NCBI GenBank assembly: GCA_017483305.1
Contig: JAFULC010000061.1
Location: forward strand, 1 to 64,000
DNA: 64,000 nucleotides
Reading direction: 5' to 3'
Origin: Clostridia bacterium
GTDB lineage: Bacteria > Bacillota > Clostridia > Oscillospirales > CAG-272
The notes beneath the pieces are model-generated. The model saw only the letters and a list, made by a program, of their open reading frames with translations, was not told the DNA's origin and did not search any database. Made by a program: the position numbers and the translations under genes. Shown here one piece after another: positions 15,941 to 25,297 of the stretch. Every line of letters starts with the position of its first letter. Position 1 is the stretch's first letter.

Positions 15941-16247
15941 TTTTTAATCACGTCCTTCGTGCAGATACTGTGCTTATTATACCACACCCTGCCGCACGGA
16001 TGGATATTCAGATCGGATATTCACGTCTGTCGGATCGTCCGAAAAATGCGATTTCCCTTTTGTTTCAAAGAAAATGCGAAGGTTTGCAAAGCGTCGCGCA
16101 CCATCCGAAGCTTAATATTTATTCATCATTGTTCAAGCAGGCGCTTGTGATTGATTTCTTTTGTGTAAACGGCTTTTGGTGCGAGAAGAAAATATTTGCA
16201 TTCCAATTTCGCATACAAGATAAAATTTGCACTATTTCGAGGACCCT
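15941..16247. other. Intergenic region upstream of radC
   Basis: About 300 bp. The left end holds the extended -10 of the DUF6514 gene. Near the right end TTGCAT, a 17-bp spacer and GATAAA form a possible promoter for radC. No RNA gene or further ORF can be supported. Confidence 0.5.
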
Positions 16248-16997
16248 ATGTCACAACCCCAAGCAACTCACAGTGGGCATCGCGCCCGAATGAAAAACAA
16301 ATTCGCGGAGCACTCAGACAGTGTTTTCTCGGATCACGAGCTTCTGGAGCTTTTGCTCTTTTACGTTATACCGAGAGTAAACGTCAACGAGATCGCGCAC
16401 AGGCTTATCGACGAGCTTGGCTCACTTGAAGCGGTTCTTACCGCAGAGCCCGAGCGACTTTGCAGAGTCGCAGGTGTCGGCAAGGCGACCGCGGAATACA
16501 TTTCCTTGATAGGCAAGGTAATGAGCCGCGCAAAGCGCGAGACACCCGACCTCAAGCAGACCTTTTCGTCTCTTTCGATGATCGGCGAATTTCTCGTCCA
16601 GTATTATCGCGGATACAACAAGGAAAAGCTTTGCGTGCTTTTCTTCGACTCGAGAATGAAGCTTATCAAGCTCGTAGAGCTCGAGTGCGGAGGACCGACC
16701 GAGATCGCGGTATCTCCCCAGCAGATCGCAAGAGATGCGGTCATTTACAACGCGTCAAGCGTTCTGATCTCGCACAACCACCCAAGCGGAAGTCTCGAGC
16801 CGAGCTCCGCAGACCACAATCTTTCTCACCTGCTCGACATCACGCTTCGCTCGGTCGGTGTTCCGCTTATCGATCATCTGATCGTCAGCGGCAGCTCCTT
16901 CGTCACAACGATGAGCTCGTCGACAAGCTCGGTGAGATACAACGCCTATTCGGGTACCTACGGAGAGACCTTTGCCAAGGAATTCTTCAACAGCTGA
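16248..16997 (+). CDS. radC: RadC family JAB-domain protein
   Basis: 249 aa. N-terminal helix-hairpin-helix-like part (RLCRVAGVGKATAEYISLIG) and a C-terminal JAMM metalloprotease-like domain with SHNHPSGSLEPSSAD. The family was once thought to act in DNA repair, and its true role is uncertain. Start 16248 follows GAGGA. It stands between the phage block and ftsZ as a single gene. Confidence 0.9.
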   Translation: MSQPQATHSGHRARMKNKFAEHSDSVFSDHELLELLLFYVIPRVNVNEIAHRLIDELGSLEAVLTAEPERLCRVAGVGKATAEYISLIGKVMSRAKRETPDLKQTFSSLSMIGEFLVQYYRGYNKEKLCVLFFDSRMKLIKLVELECGGPTEIAVSPQQIARDAVIYNASSVLISHNHPSGSLEPSSADHNLSHLLDITLRSVGVPLIDHLIVSGSSFVTTMSSSTSSVRYNAYSGTYGETFAKEFFNS

Positions 16998-17150
16998 CCG
17001 AGGGCCGCAGGTAAAAATTTCATAGCGGCGAAAAAAGCAAAAGCTATTGATTTTTCCCTGCATATATATTATCATAAGGTTATATTACACCGCTTGGTGT
17101 GATCTGATAAAATAAAATTTTAGGAATACATAAATCGGAGGATTACAGAA

Positions 17151-18167
17151 ATGGGATTATTTGAACACGACGAAACAATCGACGTTGGCGCTAACATAAA
17201 GGTAGTAGGCGTCGGCGGAGGCGGAAACAACGCTGTTAACAGAATGATCTTCTCCAATCTTCGCGGAGTAGAATTCATTACCGTCAACACAGACCGCATG
17301 GCACTCAATCGCTCCAACGCTCCCTCTCAGCTCGTTATCGGCGAAAAGCTGACCGGCGGCAGAGGCGCAGGCGCTCGCCCCGAGATCGGTAAGCGCGCTG
17401 CTGAGGAATCTCTCGACGACATCAAGGCTCTCCTCGGCGAGACCGATATGGTCTTCGTTACCGCAGGTATGGGCGGCGGTACGGGTACGGGCGCAGCTCC
17501 CGTAGTTGCTCGCATCGCAAAGGAAATGGGTATTCTTACCATCGGTATCGTTACCCGTCCCTTCTCCTTTGAGGGTAAGGTAAGAGCAAAGAACGCAGAG
17601 GACGGTATTGCCGAGCTCTCCAAGTTCGTCGACTCTCTCATCATCATCCCCAACGACAAGCTCAAGGAAGCAAGCGATCAGAGAATTACGCTCAGAAACG
17701 CTTTTGAGGTTGCCGACAGCGTGCTCTACACCGGTGTTAAGAGCATTTCCGACCTCGTAAACGGCGAGTCCTTCATCGGTCTCGACTTCGCAGACGTATC
17801 CACCATTATGAGAGACGCAGGCTACGCTCACATGGGTACAGGCGCGGCTACGGGTAAGGACAAGGCAGAGATCGCTGCAAAGGCTGCTATTTCCAGCCCC
17901 CTTCTCGAATCCTCCATCAAGGGCTCTCACGGTATTCTTATCAGATTCGTTGTTTCTCCCGACGTTGGTCTCGAGGACGCAGAGCTTGCAGCTACCCTCA
18001 TTCAGAACGAGGCTCATCCCGATGCGAACATCATCTGGGGTGTCGGCTTTGACGACGAGCTTGAGGACGAGATGCAGATCACTATCATCGCTACCGGCTT
18101 CGACAAGAAGGCAGAGGAAGCAGACGACCGTTGGGGCGACCTTATCGGCGGCATCAAGTCTAAGTAA
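17151..18167 (+). CDS. ftsZ: Tubulin-like cell-division GTPase FtsZ, lacking the C-terminal tail
   Basis: 338 aa. Forms the GTP-dependent polymers of the Z ring. The tubulin signature GGGTGTG is at residues 108-114 and the N-terminal [11 protein letters not shown] loop is intact. Two oddities are visible. The T7 loop reads FIGLDFADV where the canonical Asn of NxDxxD is Gly210. The protein also stops soon after the globular domain (ending [10 protein letters not shown]), so there is no long linker and no FtsA/SepF-binding peptide. It may be an unusual primary FtsZ or a second paralogue. Separate transcription unit, convergent with sigG. Confidence 0.92.
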   Translation: MGLFEHDETIDVGANIKVVGVGGGGNNAVNRMIFSNLRGVEFITVNTDRMALNRSNAPSQLVIGEKLTGGRGAGARPEIGKRAAEESLDDIKALLGETDMVFVTAGMGGGTGTGAAPVVARIAKEMGILTIGIVTRPFSFEGKVRAKNAEDGIAELSKFVDSLIIIPNDKLKEASDQRITLRNAFEVADSVLYTGVKSISDLVNGESFIGLDFADVSTIMRDAGYAHMGTGAATGKDKAEIAAKAAISSPLLESSIKGSHGILIRFVVSPDVGLEDAELAATLIQNEAHPDANIIWGVGFDDELEDEMQITIIATGFDKKAEEADDRWGDLIGGIKSK

Positions 18168-18182
18168 TTTCACTTATAATTT

Positions 18183-18218
18183 AAAAGGGTCCGACTCCAA
18201 TAGGGGTCGGATCCTTTT
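18183..18218 (+). terminator. Terminator of ftsZ
   Basis: 16-bp stem (AAAAGGGTCCGACTCC with one G-T pair) and AATA loop, followed by GTTTTT, 15 bases after the ftsZ stop. Confidence 0.9.
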
Positions 18219-18247
18219 GTTTTTGGGGAGTGACGTATCAGAACGAC

Positions 18248-19027
18248 TCACACCATCTGCTTTCGCATTTTTTCAAGAGCGCACTTTTCAAGTCTTGAGA
18301 CCTGTGCTTGCGAGATGCCGATCCTCTCGGCGATCTCGGTCTGTGTTTTGTTGCCGTAATAGCGCATACCGATTATAGTTTTTTCGCGCTCGCTGAGGTT
18401 GTTGAGCGCCTCCCTCAAGGCGATTTTTTCAAGCCAGAGCTCGTCGCCCGAGCTGTTGTCACTGAGCTGATCGATGACGTAGAGCGAGTCGCCGCCCTCA
18501 CTGTAGACAGGCTCGTAGATCGACATCGGCTCGACTATCGCTTCAAGTGCACGAGTGACCGATTCCCTTTCCACGCCAAGCCTTTGCGCGATCTCGTCCG
18601 CGCTCGCCTCGCCCTCCTTTTCGCTCTGCAGCTCCTCCTTGACCTGCAACGCCTTGTACGCCAGATCCCTTGTCGATCGGCTGACTCGGATACTGTTGCT
18701 ATCCCGAAGATAGCGCCTCAGCTCACCGATTATCATCGGCACGGCATAGGTCGAAAACTTGACGTCCATATCAATATTGAAGCGGTCGACCGCCTTGACC
18801 AAGCCCACGCAGCCGACCTGAAAGAGATCGTCTGCGCTCTCCTTTTTGCCTGAAAATCGGTGTATGACCGACAAGACCAGGCGCAAATTTCCGTATATCA
18901 GCTCCTCGCGTGCCTTGAGGTCGCCCGCGCGCGCCCTGATCAAAAGCTCGCGCTTCGCCTCGTCGTCAAGGACGCAAAGCTCCGAGGTGTTGACACCGCA
19001 TATCTCAACTTTATTATAATAATACAT
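18248..19027 (-). CDS. sigG: Sporulation sigma factor SigG
   Basis: About 259 aa. Late forespore-specific RNA polymerase sigma factor. The N-terminal NKVEICGVNTSEL motif is specific to SigG. Region 2 reads VGCVGLVKAVDRFNIDMDVK then FSTYAVPMIIGELRRYLRD, and region 4 ends TEIAERIGISQAQVSRLEK. ATG 19027 is chosen over 19036 because GGAG abuts the latter. It follows ftsQ on the same strand but has its own SigF-type promoter. spoIIGA and sigE, its usual neighbours in Bacillus, are not here. Confidence 0.94.
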   Translation of the reverse strand: MYYYNKVEICGVNTSELCVLDDEAKRELLIRARAGDLKAREELIYGNLRLVLSVIHRFSGKKESADDLFQVGCVGLVKAVDRFNIDMDVKFSTYAVPMIIGELRRYLRDSNSIRVSRSTRDLAYKALQVKEELQSEKEGEASADEIAQRLGVERESVTRALEAIVEPMSIYEPVYSEGGDSLYVIDQLSDNSSGDELWLEKIALREALNNLSEREKTIIGMRYYGNKTQTEIAERIGISQAQVSRLEKCALEKMRKQMV

Positions 19028-19064
19028 TGTTATCATCTCCGCTTTTTATTTGGAACGATAACAA

Positions 19065-19094
19065 AATTATTCCCTGCCTTTCGTGTTTGGATAC
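19065..19094 (-). promoter_or_regulatory. Candidate SigF-type promoter of sigG
   Basis: Minus strand: GTATC (19090-19094), 15-bp spacer, GGGAATAATT (19065-19074). The -10 fits the SigF consensus GGNRANAMTW at every position, and the -35 fits GYWTA at four of five. SigF control of sigG is established in Bacillus. Confidence 0.7.
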
Positions 19095-19113
19095 ACTTTT
19101 AAAGGCAGGGATT
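19071..19113. terminator. Hairpin overlapping the sigG promoter
   Basis: Stem TCCCTGCCTTT/AAAGGCAGGGA with an inner GTGT/ACAC pairing. A T-run follows on the plus strand, and a weaker AT tract on the minus strand. It probably ends transcription arriving from ftsQ before sigG. Confidence 0.55.
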
Positions 19114-19147
19114 TTTTTCTTATGTAATTTTCGGGATGCTTTCGCGA

Positions 19148-20047
19148 TCAGTCGATAAATTCGTCAAAATCGATGGTTGGATCGGGGCGCGCGATTGCGG
19201 CAGAGGGGTTGGAAAGGTCGATCTCGACCTTGTCGGCGTACTGTGTCGAGCCCTCCTCGAGTATTCCGAACAGAACTCGAAGCTTCGCATCAAGATTTGC
19301 AATGCTGCCGAATCTGACCTTATATTTATTGGCGTAGATCAAGGTAACGTCGTATTTTTCGTCGAGCAAAAGCGCATTTGCCTGCTCCAAAAATCCGCTT
19401 TCCTCAAGCGTTTCAAGGAAATCGCTGACGTAGGCGTAATATTTTTCGTCGACGACCTCGTAAAGAAGCTCACCCTCGGTATCGGTCTCCTCAACCGTGT
19501 CGTAAAAGACTATCCTCTCGCCTATCTCTAACGGTCTGACCTCGGGGATCCTGACCGAGACCGCGCCGTATGCCGAATATTTCGTACCCGACTCGCTTGA
19601 TGCGAGCACGCGCAGATCTTTGTCGATGGCGTAATATTTGCCGTCGATCTTGGTGTAATATTTGACCTCGTTGAAGGTGATATTTATTTTTACAGTACCC
19701 GAAAGGGTTTTTGTGACCTTAATGCTGTCGGCAAGCGGCAGATTTTCACGGATCGAGCGCTTGATGTCGCGTGCGGAGCGAAGAAAGATGCTATCTCCCT
19801 CTTTTATCTCCGCCGCCTCGATGATCTCGCCCTCGTTGAACATCGTGACCTCCCCGCTGACCGAGATTTCTCTCACGGGGTACAAAAAGATGACTATAAG
19901 CAGAGCGACAAGCGCGACTATACCAACCGCCGACAATACTACAACGCGGCGCGCGCCTTTCTCGCCGTACTTGGCGTAAAGGCTGTTTCTTATGCCCTCA
20001 AGCTTCTCTCGAGTGGCTTTTACGGCATCGTTTTCATTATTTGGCAC
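19148..20047 (-). CDS. ftsQ: Cell-division protein FtsQ/DivIB
   Basis: 299 aa bitopic membrane protein. Short cytoplasmic N-terminus, one TM (VVVLSAVGIVALVALLIVIF), then a POTRA domain starting YPVREISVSGEVTMFNEGEI and a beta domain. With FtsL and DivIC it controls septal cell-wall synthesis. Last cell-division gene of the cluster, 53 bp after murG. Confidence 0.88.
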   Translation of the reverse strand: MPNNENDAVKATREKLEGIRNSLYAKYGEKGARRVVVLSAVGIVALVALLIVIFLYPVREISVSGEVTMFNEGEIIEAAEIKEGDSIFLRSARDIKRSIRENLPLADSIKVTKTLSGTVKINITFNEVKYYTKIDGKYYAIDKDLRVLASSESGTKYSAYGAVSVRIPEVRPLEIGERIVFYDTVEETDTEGELLYEVVDEKYYAYVSDFLETLEESGFLEQANALLLDEKYDVTLIYANKYKVRFGSIANLDAKLRVLFGILEEGSTQYADKVEIDLSNPSAAIARPDPTIDFDEFID

Positions 20048-20100
20048 GAGCTTGTCCTCCTTTTTCTCAATTTATGGTTTATAATTCTACAATAAGTTGT

Positions 20101-21213
20101 TTATTTTGACTTATTTTGAATGGTTTTTACAATTTCTTCGTAGATAATTCGGTTTGCATCGGGCTTTGCGAAGGCTTTGATTCGCTGGCACATATTCATT
20201 CTTGCCTTAGCATCAAGGAGCAATCCTTCACTAATGCGTGTGAGCTTGCCGCTCTCAAACTCCGACTCCTCAACCAGCTCGCACGCCTTCTCGTCATAGA
20301 GCGCCTTGGCATTCTTGAACTGATGGTTTGCGGCTACGTAGGGTGACGGCACAAGTATTGCCGCCTTGCCAAGCAAGGAAAGCTCGGAGACCGTCATTGC
20401 GCCCGCGCGGCAGATAACGAGGTCGGCTCTGCTCATTCTCGCGTCCATATCGTAGATATAGTCGACGAGCTTTACGTTATTTTTCGCCGCAAGTCCGCGA
20501 GCTCTGTATATTTCACCGAGTGCCTCGAAGTCGCGCTTACCTGCGGCGTGATAAAATTCGGTGTCGGGGTATTTGTCAGCTATACCTTCAAGCATATCTA
20601 CAACCGCGCGGTTGAGTGTCTCCGCGCCGAGCGATCCGCCGAAAATAAGCACGCTTTTGCTAAATCCCTTGGCTATATCCGCGCTCTCGGTCTTTTTCTG
20701 ACCGATCACATTGGGATTTCCAACGTGCATGACCTTTTTCGCGCCGCTTATCATCTTCGCCGACGACTCGAAGTTTGTCATTACGCAATCGACCTTGCGA
20801 GCCAGCTTTTTAACCGCCTTACCGGGTATCGCATTCGACTCGTGGACGATCGTCGGAATGCCCATATCCGCGCCCGCGTTGAGCACGGGATAGCAGGCAA
20901 AGCCGCCCGTGCCGATGATGACGTCGGGCTTGAACTCTTCGATGATCCTCCTTGCCTGACGCTTTGATTTTATCATAAGGTATGCGGTCTTGAGGTTTTT
21001 GGGATTCCAAATTGGGTAGCTTCCGCAGATATCCACGCGGTATAAGCTCTCATATCCCGCGCGCGGCACAAGGTCCTGCGCCTTGTCTCTTGCAAGTCTT
21101 GAGCAGACGAATGCTATCTCGCTCTCGGGCTCATATTCCTTTATTGTGTTGGCGATCGCGATCGCGGGGTTGACGTGTCCCGCTGTGCCGCCGCCTGTCA
21201 TTAATACTCGCAT
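20101..21213 (-). CDS. murG: UDP-GlcNAc transferase MurG (lipid II synthesis)
   Basis: 370 aa. Peripheral membrane enzyme that adds GlcNAc to lipid I to give lipid II. The G-loops are TGGGTAGHVNPAIAIA and GGSLGAETLNRAV. HESNAIPGKA and the donor-site block CRAGAMTVSELSLLGKAAIL are intact. Between ftsW and ftsQ. The interval to ftsW holds repeats. Confidence 0.95.
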   Translation of the reverse strand: MRVLMTGGGTAGHVNPAIAIANTIKEYEPESEIAFVCSRLARDKAQDLVPRAGYESLYRVDICGSYPIWNPKNLKTAYLMIKSKRQARRIIEEFKPDVIIGTGGFACYPVLNAGADMGIPTIVHESNAIPGKAVKKLARKVDCVMTNFESSAKMISGAKKVMHVGNPNVIGQKKTESADIAKGFSKSVLIFGGSLGAETLNRAVVDMLEGIADKYPDTEFYHAAGKRDFEALGEIYRARGLAAKNNVKLVDYIYDMDARMSRADLVICRAGAMTVSELSLLGKAAILVPSPYVAANHQFKNAKALYDEKACELVEESEFESGKLTRISEGLLLDAKARMNMCQRIKAFAKPDANRIIYEEIVKTIQNKSK

Positions 21214-21235
21214 TACTTTTCCTTTCTATGTGGGG

Positions 21236-21436
21236 GATATATGGGGCGCTGCCCCAAGCCCCGCAAGAAACTTTTTGGAAAAAAGCTTCTTGACTTCAAA
21301 AACTTTCAATAAAATACGGTTGATTTCTTCGACGTAAGGGTTTTATTTCGGTTGTGTTCAGAAGTTTATAAGCTTCAAAACCTCAAATGCTTTCAAAAAA
21401 TACTGTTGATTTCTTCGACGTAAGACGTAGCGAAGA
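21236..21436. repeat. Intergenic repeat region between murG and ftsW
   Basis: Two near copies of a 20-base element TTGATTTCTTCGACGTAAG (about 21323-21341 and 21407-21425), each followed by TTTTATTT. They are preceded by a G/C palindrome (GGGGCGCTGCCCC) and a TTTGGAAAAAAGCTTCTTGA hairpin-like segment. It looks like a degenerate dispersed intergenic element in the cluster. Confidence 0.6.
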
Positions 21437-21438
21437 TT

Positions 21439-22725
21439 TTATTTTTTTACGTAAGAATATCTAGACATCGACAGAATGATTCCCATTTCGAATATCTGAA
21501 GCATCAAGGCAGTTCCTCCCGACGAGAAGAACGGCAGAGATATTCCCGTATTGGGCATCGAATTAGTTACAACGGCGATGTTCATTGCCGTTTGAAGCGC
21601 GACCTTTGTGGTCAGTCCGTAGACCACGAGCGACGAGAATTTGTCGGGGCACTTCGATGCGATCTTATATCCGCGCCAAAGAAGAAGCACGAACAGAGCT
21701 ATAACAAGCGTTGCGCCAAAAAATCCGAGCTCCTCACAGACTATCGTGAAGATAAAGTCGTTTTGCGGCTCGGAGACGTATCCGTACTTCTGGGTACTGT
21801 TTCCAAGTCCGACTCCGAACAAGCCGCCCGAGCCTATCGCGTAAAGTCCCTGCCAGGTCTGCCAAGCCGAGCCGAGTGGGTCTGCCTTCTCGATAAACAG
21901 CCAGGTCATAACTCGCTCCTGCGCGTAATCCGACACCAAAAGCACCGCGCCGACTCCAATTATGCCCGCAACTACGATCAGCGCCATCCATTTGCCGTCC
22001 GTGCCGCCGATGAACATAATGATCAAGCCCAAAAGACCGATTATTATAAGTCCCGAAAGGTGTCGCTCGAGCATTACGAGCCCGCAAATGAGTACTATAA
22101 GTATTCCCGGATAGAGCACGCCGTAGCGAAAATGACCGCCAAAGCGCTGGGATAGCTCAATTTTCTTTTCATATTTTGACATCACGAGCGCGAGCACCAT
22201 TACGATCGCCATTTTCGCGATCTCGGAGGGCTGGATCGTCAACGGACCGATCGCGATCCATCTTTGCGCGCCGCCGCCCGCCGTTCCGATCACAAGCACG
22301 GCAAGCAGAAGCACCGCCGCCACTCCGTAGATGACGAGTCCGAAAACTCGCCAGAACCACGGCCGCGCGTAGATCACGAAGATCGCGGTGAAGATCGTCG
22401 CAACGATAAGGAAGATCATGTGTCGCTTGAAATAATATAGACTGTCGCCCATAAATCTTTCCGCCTCGTACGCGCTTGCGCTGTACGCCATGACCGCGCC
22501 GAAAAGCGCCAAGGCTATTACGATTATAAGGAAATAGACGTCGATACCGCCGCGAACCAGGACTCGTTCGCCGTCGGCGTCGGAGTTCTTAGGCTTATGT
22601 ATCGGCTCGAGGTATATCGGGTCGTTTTTCTCAAGGCTTTTTTCGTAGGAGTCGTTCAGCTTGTCAGCTATACGGCGAACGAAAAAGCCTTTATTCTTTT
22701 TTTCGTTTTGATCCTTGCGGCTCAC
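21439..22725 (-). CDS. ftsW: SEDS peptidoglycan glycosyltransferase FtsW/SpoVE
   Basis: 428 aa, about ten TM segments after an 85-residue charged N-terminus. SEDS motifs: QPSEIAKMAIVM, GSGGLFGVGLGNSTQKYGY, PQNDFIFTIVCEELGF, and SLPFFSSGGTALM. Polymerises lipid II during septation or, if the SpoVE type, spore cortex formation. The sequence alone does not separate these two. The partner PBP is encoded upstream in the cluster. Confidence 0.93.
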   Translation of the reverse strand: MSRKDQNEKKNKGFFVRRIADKLNDSYEKSLEKNDPIYLEPIHKPKNSDADGERVLVRGGIDVYFLIIVIALALFGAVMAYSASAYEAERFMGDSLYYFKRHMIFLIVATIFTAIFVIYARPWFWRVFGLVIYGVAAVLLLAVLVIGTAGGGAQRWIAIGPLTIQPSEIAKMAIVMVLALVMSKYEKKIELSQRFGGHFRYGVLYPGILIVLICGLVMLERHLSGLIIIGLLGLIIMFIGGTDGKWMALIVVAGIIGVGAVLLVSDYAQERVMTWLFIEKADPLGSAWQTWQGLYAIGSGGLFGVGLGNSTQKYGYVSEPQNDFIFTIVCEELGFFGATLVIALFVLLLWRGYKIASKCPDKFSSLVVYGLTTKVALQTAMNIAVVTNSMPNTGISLPFFSSGGTALMLQIFEMGIILSMSRYSYVKK

Positions 22726-22768
22726 TGAATACTCCTTTCCGTAAAGCTACGTTTACTTTTTGATTTTG

Positions 22769-23818
22769 TCAGATCACTACTCCGAGCACACCGACGGCGC
22801 AAAGAGCGAGTGAAATGAGGAAGAATACGGTCACGATCTTGATCTCCGACCAATCCATAAGCTGAAAATGGTGATGCACGGGCGCTTTTTTGAAAAGGCG
22901 CTTGCCGTGGGTCAGCTTGAAATAGACTCTCTGCATAAGGCTTGAGAGCATTTCGAATATAAATACGAAGGACATTATGATGACCGCGATCAGCTCACCC
23001 TCACTTATCGCACAGCCCATAATTATGCCGCCGATAAAGAGCGATCCCGTGTCGCCCATAAATATTTTCGCGGGATAATGATTGAAAACGAGGAAGCCGA
23101 GCAGTGCGCCGACGAGCATTCCCGATGCAACGCCCGTATATCTTGAGCCGAGCAGCACCGAGGTGACGATCAGCGCCATACCGACCGATATGCCTATCGA
23201 GGAGGCAAGTCCGTCGAGTCCGTCTGTGATATTCGTGCTATTGACAAAGCCAATGATAACGACGAGATAAAGCGCGTAGGCAAACCAGCCGAGCTCAAGC
23301 GAGAGATCGGTAAAGGGGATCTTCAGCGCGGTGGGGAGATTGTCGGTCATACCCATCATTGCAAGATAAGCCGCCGCAACGACGGTCTGAAGGATGAGCT
23401 TCTGTGCTTCGTTAAGTCCCTCATTCTCTTTCTTGACAAGCTTTTTGTAGTCGTCGATAAAGCCGATCAGACCGTTGGCAACACCGAGGCAGAGCGTGAG
23501 TGCGAGGGGGATAAGGTCTATATTTTGACTGTTTCCCAAAACGCCGCACTTTTCAAGTATTATCCAGATAAGCATCGCAACGAGCGACGAAATAATAAAG
23601 CAAATGCCGCCCATCGTGGGAGTGCCCGCCTTACCCGCGTGCTCTGCGACGTACATATTTATCGGTTGGTTGAGCTTTTTCGCGCGAAGCACGGGCAAGA
23701 TCAGTCTCGTTGAAAGGACGGTGAGCAAAAACACTACCGCCGCAACGACCAACGCCTCGATTCCGATCAAACGGTTTATTCCTATATTAGTCAGATTCTG
23801 TAAATTTTCGTAAAGCAT
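22769..23818 (-). CDS. mraY: Phospho-N-acetylmuramoyl-pentapeptide transferase MraY
   Basis: 349 aa, ten TM segments. Transfers phospho-MurNAc-pentapeptide to undecaprenyl phosphate, making lipid I. Signatures: KAGTPTMGGICFI, GFIDDYKK, NSTNITDGLDGLA, and the HHHF loop (PVHHHFQLMDW). Between murF and ftsW. The murD gene usually found downstream is absent. Confidence 0.96.
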   Translation of the reverse strand: MLYENLQNLTNIGINRLIGIEALVVAAVVFLLTVLSTRLILPVLRAKKLNQPINMYVAEHAGKAGTPTMGGICFIISSLVAMLIWIILEKCGVLGNSQNIDLIPLALTLCLGVANGLIGFIDDYKKLVKKENEGLNEAQKLILQTVVAAAYLAMMGMTDNLPTALKIPFTDLSLELGWFAYALYLVVIIGFVNSTNITDGLDGLASSIGISVGMALIVTSVLLGSRYTGVASGMLVGALLGFLVFNHYPAKIFMGDTGSLFIGGIIMGCAISEGELIAVIIMSFVFIFEMLSSLMQRVYFKLTHGKRLFKKAPVHHHFQLMDWSEIKIVTVFFLISLALCAVGVLGVVI

Positions 23819-23849
23819 CGCTATCGGTTTTCCTTCCTTTACGGCGAGT

Positions 23850-25262
23850 TCAATCGTTGAAGATCGCCTTTATCAGTTCTTCAAATTTCATAGCGCGGCT
23901 TGCCTTGAAGAGTATCGCATCGCCTACCGCTATATTTTCTTTAATTTTTTCCGCGATCGCCACAGCTCCAAGCTCCTCGTCAAAAGCGGTGACGCTCTCC
24001 TTGCTCATACCTGCGCCGAGCGCCGCCTTTGCGATCAATTCTCCCGACCTTCCGACCGTGAAAAGTCTGTCAACGCCTTTTTCCGCAAGGTATTTGCCCA
24101 CGCTAGCGTGCAGATCGTCGGAAAGAGCGCCAAGCTCCTTCATATCTCCAAGCCCGGCGATCCTGTTGCCGCCCACCTTGATCGTGGTGAGCGTATCGAT
24201 CGCACCCTTCATCGATTCGGGCGCGGCGTTATAGCAATCCGCGATAAGCGTGACTCCGTCCTTATCGGTCACGTTCATTCTCATTCCGTCTGCGACGAAG
24301 GAAGCAAGTCCGTCTCTTATATTGCGCTCGTCGGCACCGAGCAGATATGCCGCCGCCGCCGCAAACGCCGCGTTGTAGGCAAAGTGCTCGCCGATAAGCG
24401 ATATTCGCAGATCGTAGATCTCTTTTTGTGGGATATAAAGGTCAAAGCAGGTGCCCTTTTCGTCAACTCTGACGTTTGATATTCTGAAGGCGCACTTTTC
24501 GCTATAGCCGACGTAGACCGTTTCGTATCTGTCACAATAGTGGTCGTCAAGCAAGGGCTCGTCGCCGTTGAGCAACAAATAACCGCTGTCAACGAGACCC
24601 TCGCCGATCTCGAGCTTTGCCTTTGCAATATTTTCGCGTGTTTTCAGATATTCAAGGTGTGACGTGCCGATATTCGTGACCATCGCAACGAAGGGTGTCG
24701 CGGTGAGGCTCATGCTTCTGATCTCGCCAAACGAGCTCATGCCCATCTCGAAAACCGCTCTTTCGCTGCTTTCGTCCGCCTCCATAAGCGACATCGGCAT
24801 TCCGATCACGCTATTGAAGTTGCCTGCGGTGCAATAGGTCTTGAATTTTTTGCGAAGTATCGCCGCGGTGAGCTCCTTTGTGGTGGTCTTGCCCACGCTT
24901 CCCGTGATCGCAACGCTCAGAAGCGCGTTTTCGCTACGGTAGCCCTTGGCACAGTGTGCGAATGCGTCCATTGAGTTCTCAACCACGACGTATGCCGCCG
25001 CTCTGCCCGAAATATTCGTCGGGACGTACTCGCAGAGGATACAACGGCAGCCCTGCTCTATCGCCTTCAGTATATAATCGTGTCCGTCGACACGCTCGCC
25101 GCGTGTGGCGACGAACATCGTATCGGCATCCGCCTCTCTCGAGTCGGTGCAGACGTACTCAAAATGGTTGCCCGCATCACCCGTGAAATCGTAAAGCTCG
25201 CCGCCGCACCAATCGGCTATGCGCTCCATATTAGTTTTTCCAAGACCAAGCTTTATTTTCAT
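23850..25262 (-). CDS. murF: UDP-MurNAc-tripeptide D-Ala-D-Ala ligase MurF
   Basis: 470 aa cytosolic Mur ligase that adds D-Ala-D-Ala to the nucleotide precursor. ATP site TGSVGKTTTKE, the central NAAPESMKGAI motif that marks MurF, and a C-terminal Rossmann-like domain. Thirty-five bases after murE. Confidence 0.94.
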   Translation of the reverse strand: MKIKLGLGKTNMERIADWCGGELYDFTGDAGNHFEYVCTDSREADADTMFVATRGERVDGHDYILKAIEQGCRCILCEYVPTNISGRAAAYVVVENSMDAFAHCAKGYRSENALLSVAITGSVGKTTTKELTAAILRKKFKTYCTAGNFNSVIGMPMSLMEADESSERAVFEMGMSSFGEIRSMSLTATPFVAMVTNIGTSHLEYLKTRENIAKAKLEIGEGLVDSGYLLLNGDEPLLDDHYCDRYETVYVGYSEKCAFRISNVRVDEKGTCFDLYIPQKEIYDLRISLIGEHFAYNAAFAAAAAYLLGADERNIRDGLASFVADGMRMNVTDKDGVTLIADCYNAAPESMKGAIDTLTTIKVGGNRIAGLGDMKELGALSDDLHASVGKYLAEKGVDRLFTVGRSGELIAKAALGAGMSKESVTAFDEELGAVAIAEKIKENIAVGDAILFKASRAMKFEELIKAIFND

Positions 25263-25297
25263 TTTTCAGTCCTTCCTCTGCCGCTGCGGCAGTACCC

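Noticed and set aside
17157-18173. Long antisense ORF opposite ftsZ (338 codons), and similar ones opposite the capsid, portal, terminase and hisS genes
   Set aside because: They mirror strongly coding genes in the shadow frame, have no ribosome sites or motifs, and exist because GC-rich codons leave few antisense stops.
21236-21436. Short repeats considered as a CRISPR array
   Set aside because: Only two copies, unequal spacing, AT-rich flank, and no cas genes in the window.
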